Part shown: piece after piece, positions 1-7,700 of the stretch
Layout of the letters: every line of letters starts with the position of its first letter
Position numbering within the stretch: position 1 is the stretch's first letter
Assembly: GCA_947625985.1 (NCBI GenBank)
Contig: CANQQF010000057.1
Location: 1 to 15,013, forward strand
Direction: 5' to 3'
Length of the DNA stretch: 15,013 nt
Source of the DNA: an uncultured Clostridia bacterium
Lineage (GTDB): Bacteria; Bacillota_A; Clostridia; TANB77; CAG-508
Program-made: the position numbers and the translations under genes
The notes under the pieces: model-generated
Told to the model about the DNA's origin: nothing
Databases searched by the model: none
Seen by the model: the letters and a program-made list of their open reading frames with translations, nothing else

Positions 1-29
1 CGAAATAATAAAAGAAAAGAGCGAAAAAA

Positions 30-287
30 ATGAAAAAATTAAGTAGTAACCAAAATGGAATGTCGTTAGTTAGAGCAGTGATTGTCACAATATTATTGAT
101 TATTTTATTTACAATCATCTTTTTTCTTGTGATAGATACAAGTGAGTTTAGACAAAAGTTTGAACCAGAAAGTACAGAAAATCAAGTAGAAATACAGCCT
201 GTAGATGAAACTCAAGAAGAAAAAGTTGAAAAAGACCCCAAAGATATAAAAAATGTAGTAAATGGAGATGGATCAATAAATTATTAA
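30..287 (+). CDS. Small single-pass membrane protein, prepilin-like N-terminus, function unknown
   Basis: This encodes 85 residues. A short polar N-terminus ends in N-Q-N-G and is followed by one long hydrophobic segment (about residues 11-34), then a strongly acidic, Glu/Gln-rich hydrophilic tail. The segment starting at Gly10 (GMSLVRAVIVTI) resembles the prepilin-type motif G(I/F)(T/S)LI.A common in Clostridia, but the Glu normally found five residues after the cleavage Gly is Arg here, so processing as a pilin is doubtful. It could equally be a simple N-in/C-out membrane anchor. A purine-rich stretch (AAAAGAAAAGAG) precedes the ATG but is a weak ribosome binding site. The gene lies 25 nt upstream of pcrA and is probably cotranscribed with it; its own upstream context is cut by the window edge. 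I do not recognise a named family. Confidence 0.6.
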   Translation: MKKLSSNQNGMSLVRAVIVTILLIILFTIIFFLVIDTSEFRQKFEPESTENQVEIQPVDETQEEKVEKDPKDIKNVVNGDGSINY

Positions 288-312
288 TACATAGTAAAGG
301 AAGGAAAAATAA

Positions 313-2592
313 ATGCAAGAAATATTAAAAGGACTAAACGATAAACAATATGAAGCTGTAATGTCAACAGAAGGACCTTGTCTTGTAATAGCAGGTGCAG
401 GAAGCGGAAAAACAAAAGTATTAACACATAAAATTGCATATTTAATTGAAGAAAAAGGATTACATCCATGGGATATATTAGCAATAACATTCACAAACAA
501 AGCAGCAAATGAAATGAAAGAAAGAATAGAAGCATTAATAGGAAATGGAGTGAACGACATGTGGGTCGGAACATTCCATTCAATTTGTGTTAGAATTCTA
601 AGAAGATTTATAGATAGGCTAGGCTTTGATACATCATTTGTTATTTTTGATACATCAGACCAACGTACACTTGTAAAAAATTGTTTGAAAGATTTACAAA
701 TTGATGACAAATTGTTTACAGATAGAAGTGTATTATCAGAAATAAGTAATGCAAAAAACGATATGCTAGAACCAGAGGAATATGAAAGAAAAGCAAATGA
801 CTACCGTAAAGAAAAAATAGCAAAAGTATATGAACTATATCAAAAAAGGTTAAGAGAAAACAATGCAATTGACTTTGATGACATTATAAACTATACAATA
901 AAAATATTTATGTCAAATGAAGACATACTAAATTATTACTCAAATAAATTTAAATATGTATTAGTAGATGAATATCAAGACACAAATAAAGCTCAATTCA
1001 CATTAATAAGTATGTTGGCTGCATTGCATGGAAACATAACAGTTGTAGGAGACAATGACCAAGGAATATATTCATTTAGAGGAGCAGATATTTCAAATAT
1101 ATTGAATTTTGAAAAAGACTTTCCAAATACAAAAGTTATTAAACTTGAACAAAATTACAGATGTACAGGAAATATTTTAAAAGTTGCAAATTCAGTAATT
1201 AGTAATAATGAAGTAAAATACAAAAAAGAATTATGGACACAAAATGAAGATGGAAATTTGCCAAAAGTATATTTGGCAGATAATGAATATGATGAAGGCT
1301 CTTTTTTAGCTAGCGAAATAGAACATTTAAGAAGAGAAGAATATTATAAATATTCAGATTTTGCAGTATTATATAGAATGAATACACAATCAAGAGCAAT
1401 AGAAGATATTTTTAGAAGAGAAAACATTCCATATAAAATAGTAGGGGGACTAAAATTCTATGAAAGAAAAGAAATAAAAGATATCATAGCATATCTAAGA
1501 TTAATTCAAAATACTTCAGATAATTTAAGTTTTAAAAGAATAGTAAATGAGCCTAAACGAGGAATAGGAAAAACAAGTTTAGATAAAATTGAACAAATTG
1601 CAAATGAAATCGAGTCTTCAATGTATGAAGTATTAAAAAATGCGGATCAATATGATTTAAATAGAGTATTCTTAAAATCAAGAGATTTCATAAACCAAAT
1701 AGAAGAATTAAGAAATAAAGAGCTTACAATTTCAGAATTGATAAAAACAACATTAAAGAAAACAGGTTATTTATCAACATTAGAACAGGAAAAAACAATA
1801 GAAGCTGAAAATAGAATAGAGAATTTAAACGAATTTTTGACAGTAGCTATTGAATTTGAAGAAGAATCAGCAGAAGCTACATTAAGTGAATTTTTAGAAG
1901 GAATTACATTATCTTCAGATATTGATAATCTTGAAGAACAAGAAGATTCAGTTACATTAATGACATTGCATAGTGCAAAAGGATTAGAATTTCCGGCAGT
2001 ATTCATGGTAGGAATGGAAGAAGGAATTTTTCCAGGTTATAAATCAATATCTGAACCAAGAGAAATGGAAGAAGAAAGACGCTTGTGTTATGTTGGAATA
2101 ACAAGAGCTAGAGAAAATTTATTTATATCATTTGCAAAACAGCGTACAATTTTTGGTTCAACGTCATATAACCAAGTTTCAAGATTTGTTAAAGAAATAC
2201 CAGAAGAATTACTAGATGGATATGAAGAAGCTTTTGAAAATAGAAACATATTCCAAAATAAAGATTCAAATTACGAATGGACATATGGAGGAAATAAATC
2301 AAATAATTCAGAAGTTAAAAGTTATAAAATAGAACCAGTAAAACAAAAGGTATCTGCATCAGGATTTAACTTTAGGTCACCTGACAGTTTCCTTAATTCC
2401 CTAAAGAAAAAAGAGGTTAATGTAGATTTATCACAATATAAAGCAGGTTTAAAAGTATATCATAAAAAATTTGGTGAGGGAATTATAAATAAAGTTGAAC
2501 CAGAAGGTGAAGATTTGAAAGTAGATATAGACTTTGAAAAATCAGGACATAAAAGACTTATGGCAAAATATGCAAACTTAGAAATATTATAA
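313..2592 (+). CDS. pcrA: ATP-dependent DNA helicase PcrA (UvrD/Rep superfamily 1A)
   Basis: PcrA is a 3'-5' single-strand translocase and helicase acting in nucleotide excision repair, conflict resolution and plasmid rolling-circle replication in Firmicutes. The 759 residues have the usual family length and motif order: Q motif (LNDKQYEAV, 8-16), Walker A AGAGSGKT (27-34), Walker B DEYQDT (219-224), motif III GDNDQGIYSFRGA (246-258), NYR motif IV, motif V TLMTLHSAKG (548-557) and motif VI YVGITRAR (593-600). A C-terminal Tudor-like module from about residue 711 (KVYHKKFGEG) supports PcrA over Rep or other UvrD-like proteins. Motif III has Phe where PcrA usually has Trp, and Gly where Ser is usual. 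The AGGAAGG before the ATG is a good ribosome binding site. ligA, a common neighbour of pcrA, is not downstream; the next gene has its own promoter region. I see no clear terminator after the stop. Confidence 0.95.
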   Translation: MQEILKGLNDKQYEAVMSTEGPCLVIAGAGSGKTKVLTHKIAYLIEEKGLHPWDILAITFTNKAANEMKERIEALIGNGVNDMWVGTFHSICVRILRRFIDRLGFDTSFVIFDTSDQRTLVKNCLKDLQIDDKLFTDRSVLSEISNAKNDMLEPEEYERKANDYRKEKIAKVYELYQKRLRENNAIDFDDIINYTIKIFMSNEDILNYYSNKFKYVLVDEYQDTNKAQFTLISMLAALHGNITVVGDNDQGIYSFRGADISNILNFEKDFPNTKVIKLEQNYRCTGNILKVANSVISNNEVKYKKELWTQNEDGNLPKVYLADNEYDEGSFLASEIEHLRREEYYKYSDFAVLYRMNTQSRAIEDIFRRENIPYKIVGGLKFYERKEIKDIIAYLRLIQNTSDNLSFKRIVNEPKRGIGKTSLDKIEQIANEIESSMYEVLKNADQYDLNRVFLKSRDFINQIEELRNKELTISELIKTTLKKTGYLSTLEQEKTIEAENRIENLNEFLTVAIEFEEESAEATLSEFLEGITLSSDIDNLEEQEDSVTLMTLHSAKGLEFPAVFMVGMEEGIFPGYKSISEPREMEEERRLCYVGITRARENLFISFAKQRTIFGSTSYNQVSRFVKEIPEELLDGYEEAFENRNIFQNKDSNYEWTYGGNKSNNSEVKSYKIEPVKQKVSASGFNFRSPDSFLNSLKKKEVNVDLSQYKAGLKVYHKKFGEGIINKVEPEGEDLKVDIDFEKSGHKRLMAKYANLEIL

Positions 2593-2679
2593 ATTTAAGT
2601 AAAATGAAGAAAATGGAAGAAAATAGAACGAATTTAGAGAAAAACAATATAAAAAAAGTAAAATAGAACTTAAACAACC

Positions 2680-2732
2680 TTGCAAAAAAAGAAATATTAC
2701 AATATCATTACATTGTAACATAATAGTAATAT
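2680..2732 (+). promoter_or_regulatory. Promoter region of the M23 peptidase gene
   Basis: Two readings are possible. TTGCAA (2680-2685) and TATCAT (2703-2708) are separated by 17 nt. Alternatively, TAATAT (2727-2732) acts as a -10 without a good -35, which would suit an activated promoter because the WalR-like box then sits over the -35 position. The ribosome binding site AAGGAG (2751-2756) lies 6 nt before the ATG. Confidence 0.45.
2696..2712 (-). promoter_or_regulatory. WalR (YycF) box upstream of the M23 peptidase
   Basis: On the minus strand this reads TGTAAT-GATAT-TGTAAT, matching TGTWAH-N5-TGTWAH at all 12 defined positions. A second, opposed near-match (TGTAAC-N5-AGTAAT, 11/12) starts at 2714 on the plus strand. 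The two together create a 7-bp inverted repeat TTACAAT/ATTGTAA (2697-2703 and 2712-2718). WalR is known in other Firmicutes to control peptidoglycan hydrolase genes, which fits the downstream product. Binding is inferred from sequence only. Confidence 0.6.
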
Positions 2733-2762
2733 AAAAAAGCAAAGTATTCAAAGGAGAAAATA

Positions 2763-3773
2763 ATGTTAAAAAAATTAACAGTGCAAGTAAAAAAAACAAT
2801 AAAGTTTATAATACTTTTAATAATATCTGTTTTTCTTATACTTGGTGCATTTATTTTTTTATATAAACCTACATATAGTGTCTCTATAAATGGTCAACAA
2901 GTTGGTTATACAGATAATAAAGGAAAGTTACAGCAAAAAATAAATGACTATATAGAAAAAGGTGATAGTGAAAATGTAGCTTTTGTGCAAATGGAGAACT
3001 TACCAGAATATAAATTATGTTTACTTAAAAAAGATGTTGTAACAAATGATGATGAAATATTTGAACAAATAAAACAAGCAGGAACATCATACTATCGTTA
3101 TTATGCAATAGCTGAAAATGATGAAGAAAAAGTATATGTAACAAATTTTGAAGAAGCAGAAAATATAATAAACGAATTAAAAACAAAAGAAAGTACAAAT
3201 ATAAACGATATATCAATTGTAGAAAAATATGAAACAGAAACAAAAAACTTTGAAAATGTGGAAACAGCAGTAGCAAGTTTATACAAAGAGGCTCCAAAAG
3301 TAAATCCTGCTGAAGTAGCAAAAGTTGCATCTAATGTAAAAACAGGAGGAACTGTTAACACATCAACAAAAGTTTTGGGAGGAAAAGCTGACATAGGAAT
3401 AAATTTAATTAGACCAATTTCAGGTGTAATAACATCAAGATTTGGAGTATCAAGTAGAGTTAGAAGTTCAGCACATACTGGACTAGACATATCAGCAGCA
3501 ATAGGAACTCCAATAAAAGCAGCAGCAGCAGGGACAGTAAGTTTTGCAGGAAATAAAGGTTCATTTGGAAAAATGATAGCAATAAATCATGGAAATGGAG
3601 TACAAACATACTATTGTCATTGTAGTGCACTATATGCCTCAGTTGGACAAAGTGTAGCACAAGGAGAAGTGATTTCAGCTGTAGGTTCAACAGGAAACTC
3701 AACTGGACCGCATTTACATTTAGAGGTTAGAATTAATGGAACTCCATATAATCCACAAAATTATGTTTATTAA
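2763..3773 (+). CDS. Membrane-anchored M23 family metallopeptidase (peptidoglycan endopeptidase)
   Basis: This encodes 336 residues: a basic N-terminus, one transmembrane segment (about 13-34) and a large extracytoplasmic part. Residues 35-190 are a lysine- and glutamate-rich stalk of unknown fold that begins with VSINGQQVGY. The C-terminal lysostaphin/LytM-type M23 domain covers about 215-336. The zinc site is complete: H238 and D242 (HTGLD), the catalytic H286 (YYCHCS) and H317/H319 (HLHLEV). Enzymes of this type cut peptide cross-links in peptidoglycan, and an intact site suggests an active hydrolase rather than a degenerate EnvC/NlpD-like activator. The domain is also shared with sporulation proteins such as SpoIIQ, but no sporulation gene is adjacent. 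The gene stands alone between its own promoter region and a strong terminator, and a WalR-type box upstream suggests control by wall stress. Confidence 0.9.
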   Translation: MLKKLTVQVKKTIKFIILLIISVFLILGAFIFLYKPTYSVSINGQQVGYTDNKGKLQQKINDYIEKGDSENVAFVQMENLPEYKLCLLKKDVVTNDDEIFEQIKQAGTSYYRYYAIAENDEEKVYVTNFEEAENIINELKTKESTNINDISIVEKYETETKNFENVETAVASLYKEAPKVNPAEVAKVASNVKTGGTVNTSTKVLGGKADIGINLIRPISGVITSRFGVSSRVRSSAHTGLDISAAIGTPIKAAAAGTVSFAGNKGSFGKMIAINHGNGVQTYYCHCSALYASVGQSVAQGEVISAVGSTGNSTGPHLHLEVRINGTPYNPQNYVY

Positions 3774-3784
3774 TTTATTATAAC

Positions 3785-3819
3785 AAAAAGAATCTCGTAT
3801 AAAATACGAGATTCTTTTT
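3785..3819. terminator. Bidirectional rho-independent terminator between convergent genes
   Basis: A perfect 16-bp stem (arms 3785-3800 and 3804-3819) closes on a 3-nt AAA loop. The left arm begins with five A and the right arm ends with five T, so it can terminate both the M23 peptidase transcript (plus) and mecA (minus, whose stop is 9 nt away). Confidence 0.9.
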
Positions 3820-3827
3820 GTTTCTAA

Positions 3828-4433
3828 TCAAGCAAAATATTTAATTCCAGTATTTAATGCATTATGTTTAATTACAGCCTTACCATGTTCTAGCAATTTA
3901 TTTTCAAACATAGTAGAAACATTAAAATATTTTCCAAATTCTGAAAATATAGCAAATAAAGTTTTACAACTAATATTTTTATTATTAATTCCTTTAATAA
4001 ACAAGTAATAAGTATTATTGTATTCATGCAAAGAAATTGAACGAGCCAAACCTCGAACAGCCAAATTAGAACGGTTTAAATAAGTGCATAATTCACAAAA
4101 AGATTCAAAATTATCGAAAGCATAAACCATGTTTTTAACATTAGTATTAATCTTTCTTCTTCTAGGTACAACCTTTTTCCTAGTTTCATCTAAATATTTT
4201 GTAATTGTAAAAATAAAATCATTTTCAGGAGAAGAATACGCCTCAATAAGAAGTCTGTATCCATCAGTTTTAAATCCAACTTCTTCTTCAGCCTGGTTAA
4301 GCATCTCCAAAAAGAATCCTTGAGATTCAATAGCTTTAGTCATAATTGTATGTAAATCTATATTTTTATCTTTAATATCTTCATACTTCAATAAAACACG
4401 TATCTTATTTTCAGTTATCTTTTCAATTTTCAT
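3828..4433 (-). CDS. mecA: Adaptor protein MecA (ClpC/ClpP substrate adaptor)
   Basis: This encodes 201 residues, close to the usual MecA length. MecA proteins deliver substrates to the ClpCP protease and help ClpC assemble; known targets elsewhere include ComK. The N-terminal substrate-binding domain begins MKIEKITENKIRV and continues with the conserved elements NIDLHTIM and EEVGF. A basic linker (RKKVVPRRRK) separates it from the C-terminal Clp-binding domain, which contains NMVYAFDNFESFCEL. An ATG five codons further upstream (4448) is in frame, but its second and third codons form the AGGAGG ribosome binding site lying 7 nt before the start used here, so the shorter form is preferred. The gene ends in TGA directly beside the shared terminator, evidence that TGA is a stop in this organism. 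It is the only minus-strand gene in the window and has its own promoter. Confidence 0.9.
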   Translation of the reverse strand: MKIEKITENKIRVLLKYEDIKDKNIDLHTIMTKAIESQGFFLEMLNQAEEEVGFKTDGYRLLIEAYSSPENDFIFTITKYLDETRKKVVPRRRKINTNVKNMVYAFDNFESFCELCTYLNRSNLAVRGLARSISLHEYNNTYYLFIKGINNKNISCKTLFAIFSEFGKYFNVSTMFENKLLEHGKAVIKHNALNTGIKYFA

Positions 4434-4472
4434 TAAAATCCTCCTCATCGCAAAAATATTATCGCTAAATAC

Positions 4473-4501
4473 ATTATAACATCTATTTTATTATATTTAA
4501 A
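4473..4501 (-). promoter_or_regulatory. mecA promoter
   Basis: On the minus strand, a -35 TTTAAA (4501-4496) and a perfect -10 TATAAT (4478-4473) are separated by 17 nt. This gives a leader of roughly 33 nt before the mecA start. Confidence 0.65.
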
Positions 4502-4665
4502 TATATAATTTTTGGTAAATTTATTTCAATAAATTAATAAAATTTCTCTAGACCACTATAACATATTAAACAAAAAAATAAAATATAAACAACAAAAAAT
4601 GTTAAAAATAAATAACAAAAACTGGATTTTTTTAGTGAAACTGCAAATATAAAGAAAAGCCCAAT

Positions 4666-4682
4666 ATTACAGGAAATTAACA
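4666..4682 (-). promoter_or_regulatory. WalR (YycF) box upstream of the surface-protein gene
   Basis: The minus strand reads TGTTAA-TTTCC-TGTAAT, matching TGTWAH-N5-TGTWAH at all 12 defined positions. It ends 15 nt before the -35 of the predicted promoter, a position compatible with activation. Assignment to WalR is inferred. Confidence 0.55.
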
Positions 4683-4697
4683 AATTGAGGACTAATA

Positions 4698-4725
4698 TTG
4701 ACTACATATATATACATGTTAAAAT
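4698..4725 (+). promoter_or_regulatory. Promoter of the surface-protein gene
   Basis: TTGACT (4698-4703) and TAAAAT (4720-4725) are each 5/6 matches to the SigA consensus with 16-nt spacing, and a TGT just before the -10 makes it an extended -10. A weaker alternative is TTGAGG (4685) with TATATA (4707). Confidence 0.65.
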
Positions 4726-4772
4726 TAATAAAATAGGATAAAAGGCAAGAAATATAAGAAGGAGGGGTAATT

Positions 4773-7700
4773 TTGAAAGTGAGAAAAAAGACAATATTAA
4801 AAATAATTCTTTTACAATTGATATTAATTATATCTTTAATTTTTTTCTTGAATAAATATAGCTTTGCAGTAATAGTTAACAATACAAACAAAATGTTATC
4901 AAATGTTGCAATGGCGGTGGCAGAAAACTTTCACTTAAATGCAGTTGCACTTCCTGAAGAAAATAATAATCATGGAGCTGTTTCACTAGACTGGAGCTCA
5001 TATGGAGATCAGAACGTAATATTTAAAGGTTATCAAAAACGTGAAGGTACAGAGGAATGGAACAGTTTTTCAATATTAAATTATGAAACAATAGATGAAG
5101 TTAAACTTTTACAAGTATATCCAGATACTGGAGCAGGTCAATTGAGAAGTTGGTTAGTAGATAGTGGATATGGGCAAGGACTAATATCAGTTGATGAAGT
5201 AAGTATAACAAACTTCAACAACAATCCTACAGCATATCTAAAAAAAGATGCATCTGGTTCATATAATTATGACGTAATATTTTTTGGAACATGGGATAGA
5301 AATAATTGTAGAGATTTAAGCACAGCATCATATAACGTAGTTGACCAATATATAGAAGCAGGTTATGGATGTATATTTGGACATGATACAATATTAAACA
5401 ATGCGACATTTGTTAATGATACACGTGAAACAAATGGAGGTCCAGTAAAACAAGGGCAAACTAATTTTGATAATTTAGCAAAAAAATATTTTAAATCTCT
5501 ATATCTTGCATCTACACAAAATAATCAAATAAATCATGGAGGTACTGAAGTACAAATTGTAAAATCAGGTCTATTTACAACATATCCATGGCATATAGGT
5601 GATGTTGGAGACAAACTAACAGTTCCAAATTGTCATACATGGGGACAAGGTGTTACATCAGGGTATGAAGATAATGTTTGGCTTAGATTTACAGCTTGGG
5701 GAGCAGATGATCCAACAAACTTCTTCTTAATAACAGAAAACAATGTAGCAATGATACAAACAGGGCATAGTAATGGAACAGCTACAGCAGATGAGCAAAA
5801 AATACTAGCAAATCTAGTATTTAGTTCATATCAAATATCATCAGATACAAGTACAGTTGACCGTTCAGCAATGGACTATAATGCACCAGATAAGCCAACA
5901 GTTAACTTTGAACCTCAAGCAGATGGAATAAATGTAACATTCTCAAGTAAAGACAATGGAACAAACTATACATATAGAATTGATGCATTTAATAAAGACA
6001 ATTACAATGAACCAATAAATTCATCAGATATGCCAACAGTCAATGTAATGTCAGGATTTAGTAACTACTACTATGTAGTAGACACAAATCCAGAAAACAA
6101 CTTTGATATAGCAGGAGCAACATCAACAACAACAGGAGCAATAAAGCTAGGGTATGCAGATAATGGAACTAAATATGTACATATAAAAGCAGCAGATAAA
6201 GCAGGAAATGTAAGTGAAGTATCAACATTACCAATACGAGTATTATCAAATGTAAAATTAAATCCAAATGAAGGAACAATAGATGGAAGTGGAGAAGTAA
6301 AAACGGTAACAGGACTAACAGGAAAAGAAGTATTAACATTAGGGACACCACAAAGAACAGGATATACATTTACAGGATGGTATAGTGACCCAGGATGTAC
6401 AACAAGAGTAACAACAGCAGACAACACTCAATATACACCAATGCAGTTAGAAACAACACTATATGCAGGATGGCAAGTAAACAGTTATGGATACAAAATA
6501 GACTATTACTATGATAATACAAAAGAATCAACAATAGAAGGAACAGCAGAATATGGAACAACAATACAAAACTTTGAACCAAGAGAGAAGTCAGGCTATG
6601 AATTTAGTAGTAAAACAAATATACCAATGCAAATAACAGAAGACCCGAGCAGAAATGTAGCAAGCATATACTATGTAAGGAAAAACGCACAAATAACAGT
6701 CAAATACTTAGATAAAGCAACAAATACAGAAGTACATACACCAGTAATACTTGAAGCAAAAGTATTTGACCCATATGATTTAACAGATAAAGAAGAAACA
6801 ATACAAGACTATACATTAATAGAAAGACCATATCCAATGACAGGAAAGTACACAGAAAAGCCACAAGAAAAGATATTTTACTATGCAAAAAATACACATG
6901 TAACAGTAAGGTACTTAGAATTAGATGATACAGAAGAAGACAATGAAGATAACTTAAAATTATCAAAAGAAACAACAATAGAAGGATATGAAGGACAAGA
7001 ATATAATTCAGATCCAATAGAAATAAATAATTATAAATATAAAAAGTCAACAGCAAATGCAAAAGGAAAAATGACAAGAGATCCATCAGAAGTAATACAT
7101 TATTACGTACAAAAAACAAAAGTAGTAGTAAACTATATAGATAAAAACACACAAACAAAACTAGCAGTAGTAGAACAAGAAGGATTAGTAGGCGATTTAT
7201 TTACAGCAGAAGAAAAAGAATTTGATAATTATAAAATAGTAACAAGGCCAGATAACCCAACAGTAACAATGGGAAAAAGTACAATAGAATTAAATTACTA
7301 CTATGTACATGAATCAGAAGGAGTAACAGAAGAGCATATAGACTTCATAACAGGAGATATATTAAAACAAGAAATACATGAAGGATATGAATCAGACAAA
7401 TATACAACAAAAGAACAAACAATAGAAGGATATGACATAGTAACAAATGAAAGATATTACAAAAAATACATAGAAGATCATCCAGGATATTTAGAAGAAA
7501 ATGAAGTAACATCATTAGAAGAACTATTAAGAAAACTAAATAAAGAAGCAGACGAGCCATACATACCAGAAAACAGTAAAGGAAAAATGAAGGTAGAAGG
7601 AACAGAAGTAAAATACTATTACATAAGAAAAACAAAAGTAAAAGTAGAATATATAGATTCAATAACAGGAAAAGTAATAGACGAAGGAGCGACAGAGTAT

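Larger units (their letters stand above)
4434..4772. other. Divergent intergenic region (339 bp) between mecA and the surface-protein gene
   Basis: This very AT-rich stretch holds the mecA promoter (4473-4501), a WalR-type box (4666-4682), the surface-protein promoter (4698-4725) and that gene's ribosome binding site AGGAGG (4760-4765). A 14-bp perfect palindrome of A and T (4492-4505) overlaps the mecA -35. I see no small gene or structured RNA in the remaining part, about 4510-4660. Confidence 0.6.

Noticed and set aside
2593..2679. Possible terminator after pcrA
   Set aside because: TTAAGT and ACTTAA are about 70 nt apart and there is no compact GC-containing stem with a T run.
4492..4505. 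14-bp perfect palindrome of A and T overlapping the mecA -35
   Set aside because: Palindromes of only A and T are expected often by chance at this composition; no further support for an operator.
6700..7158. Long open frames on the minus strand opposite the surface-protein repeats and other genes, rich in Leu/Ile
   Set aside because: They are antisense shadows of A-rich coding sequence with TTA/ATA-type hydrophobic content, without ribosome binding sites, domains or independent promoters.
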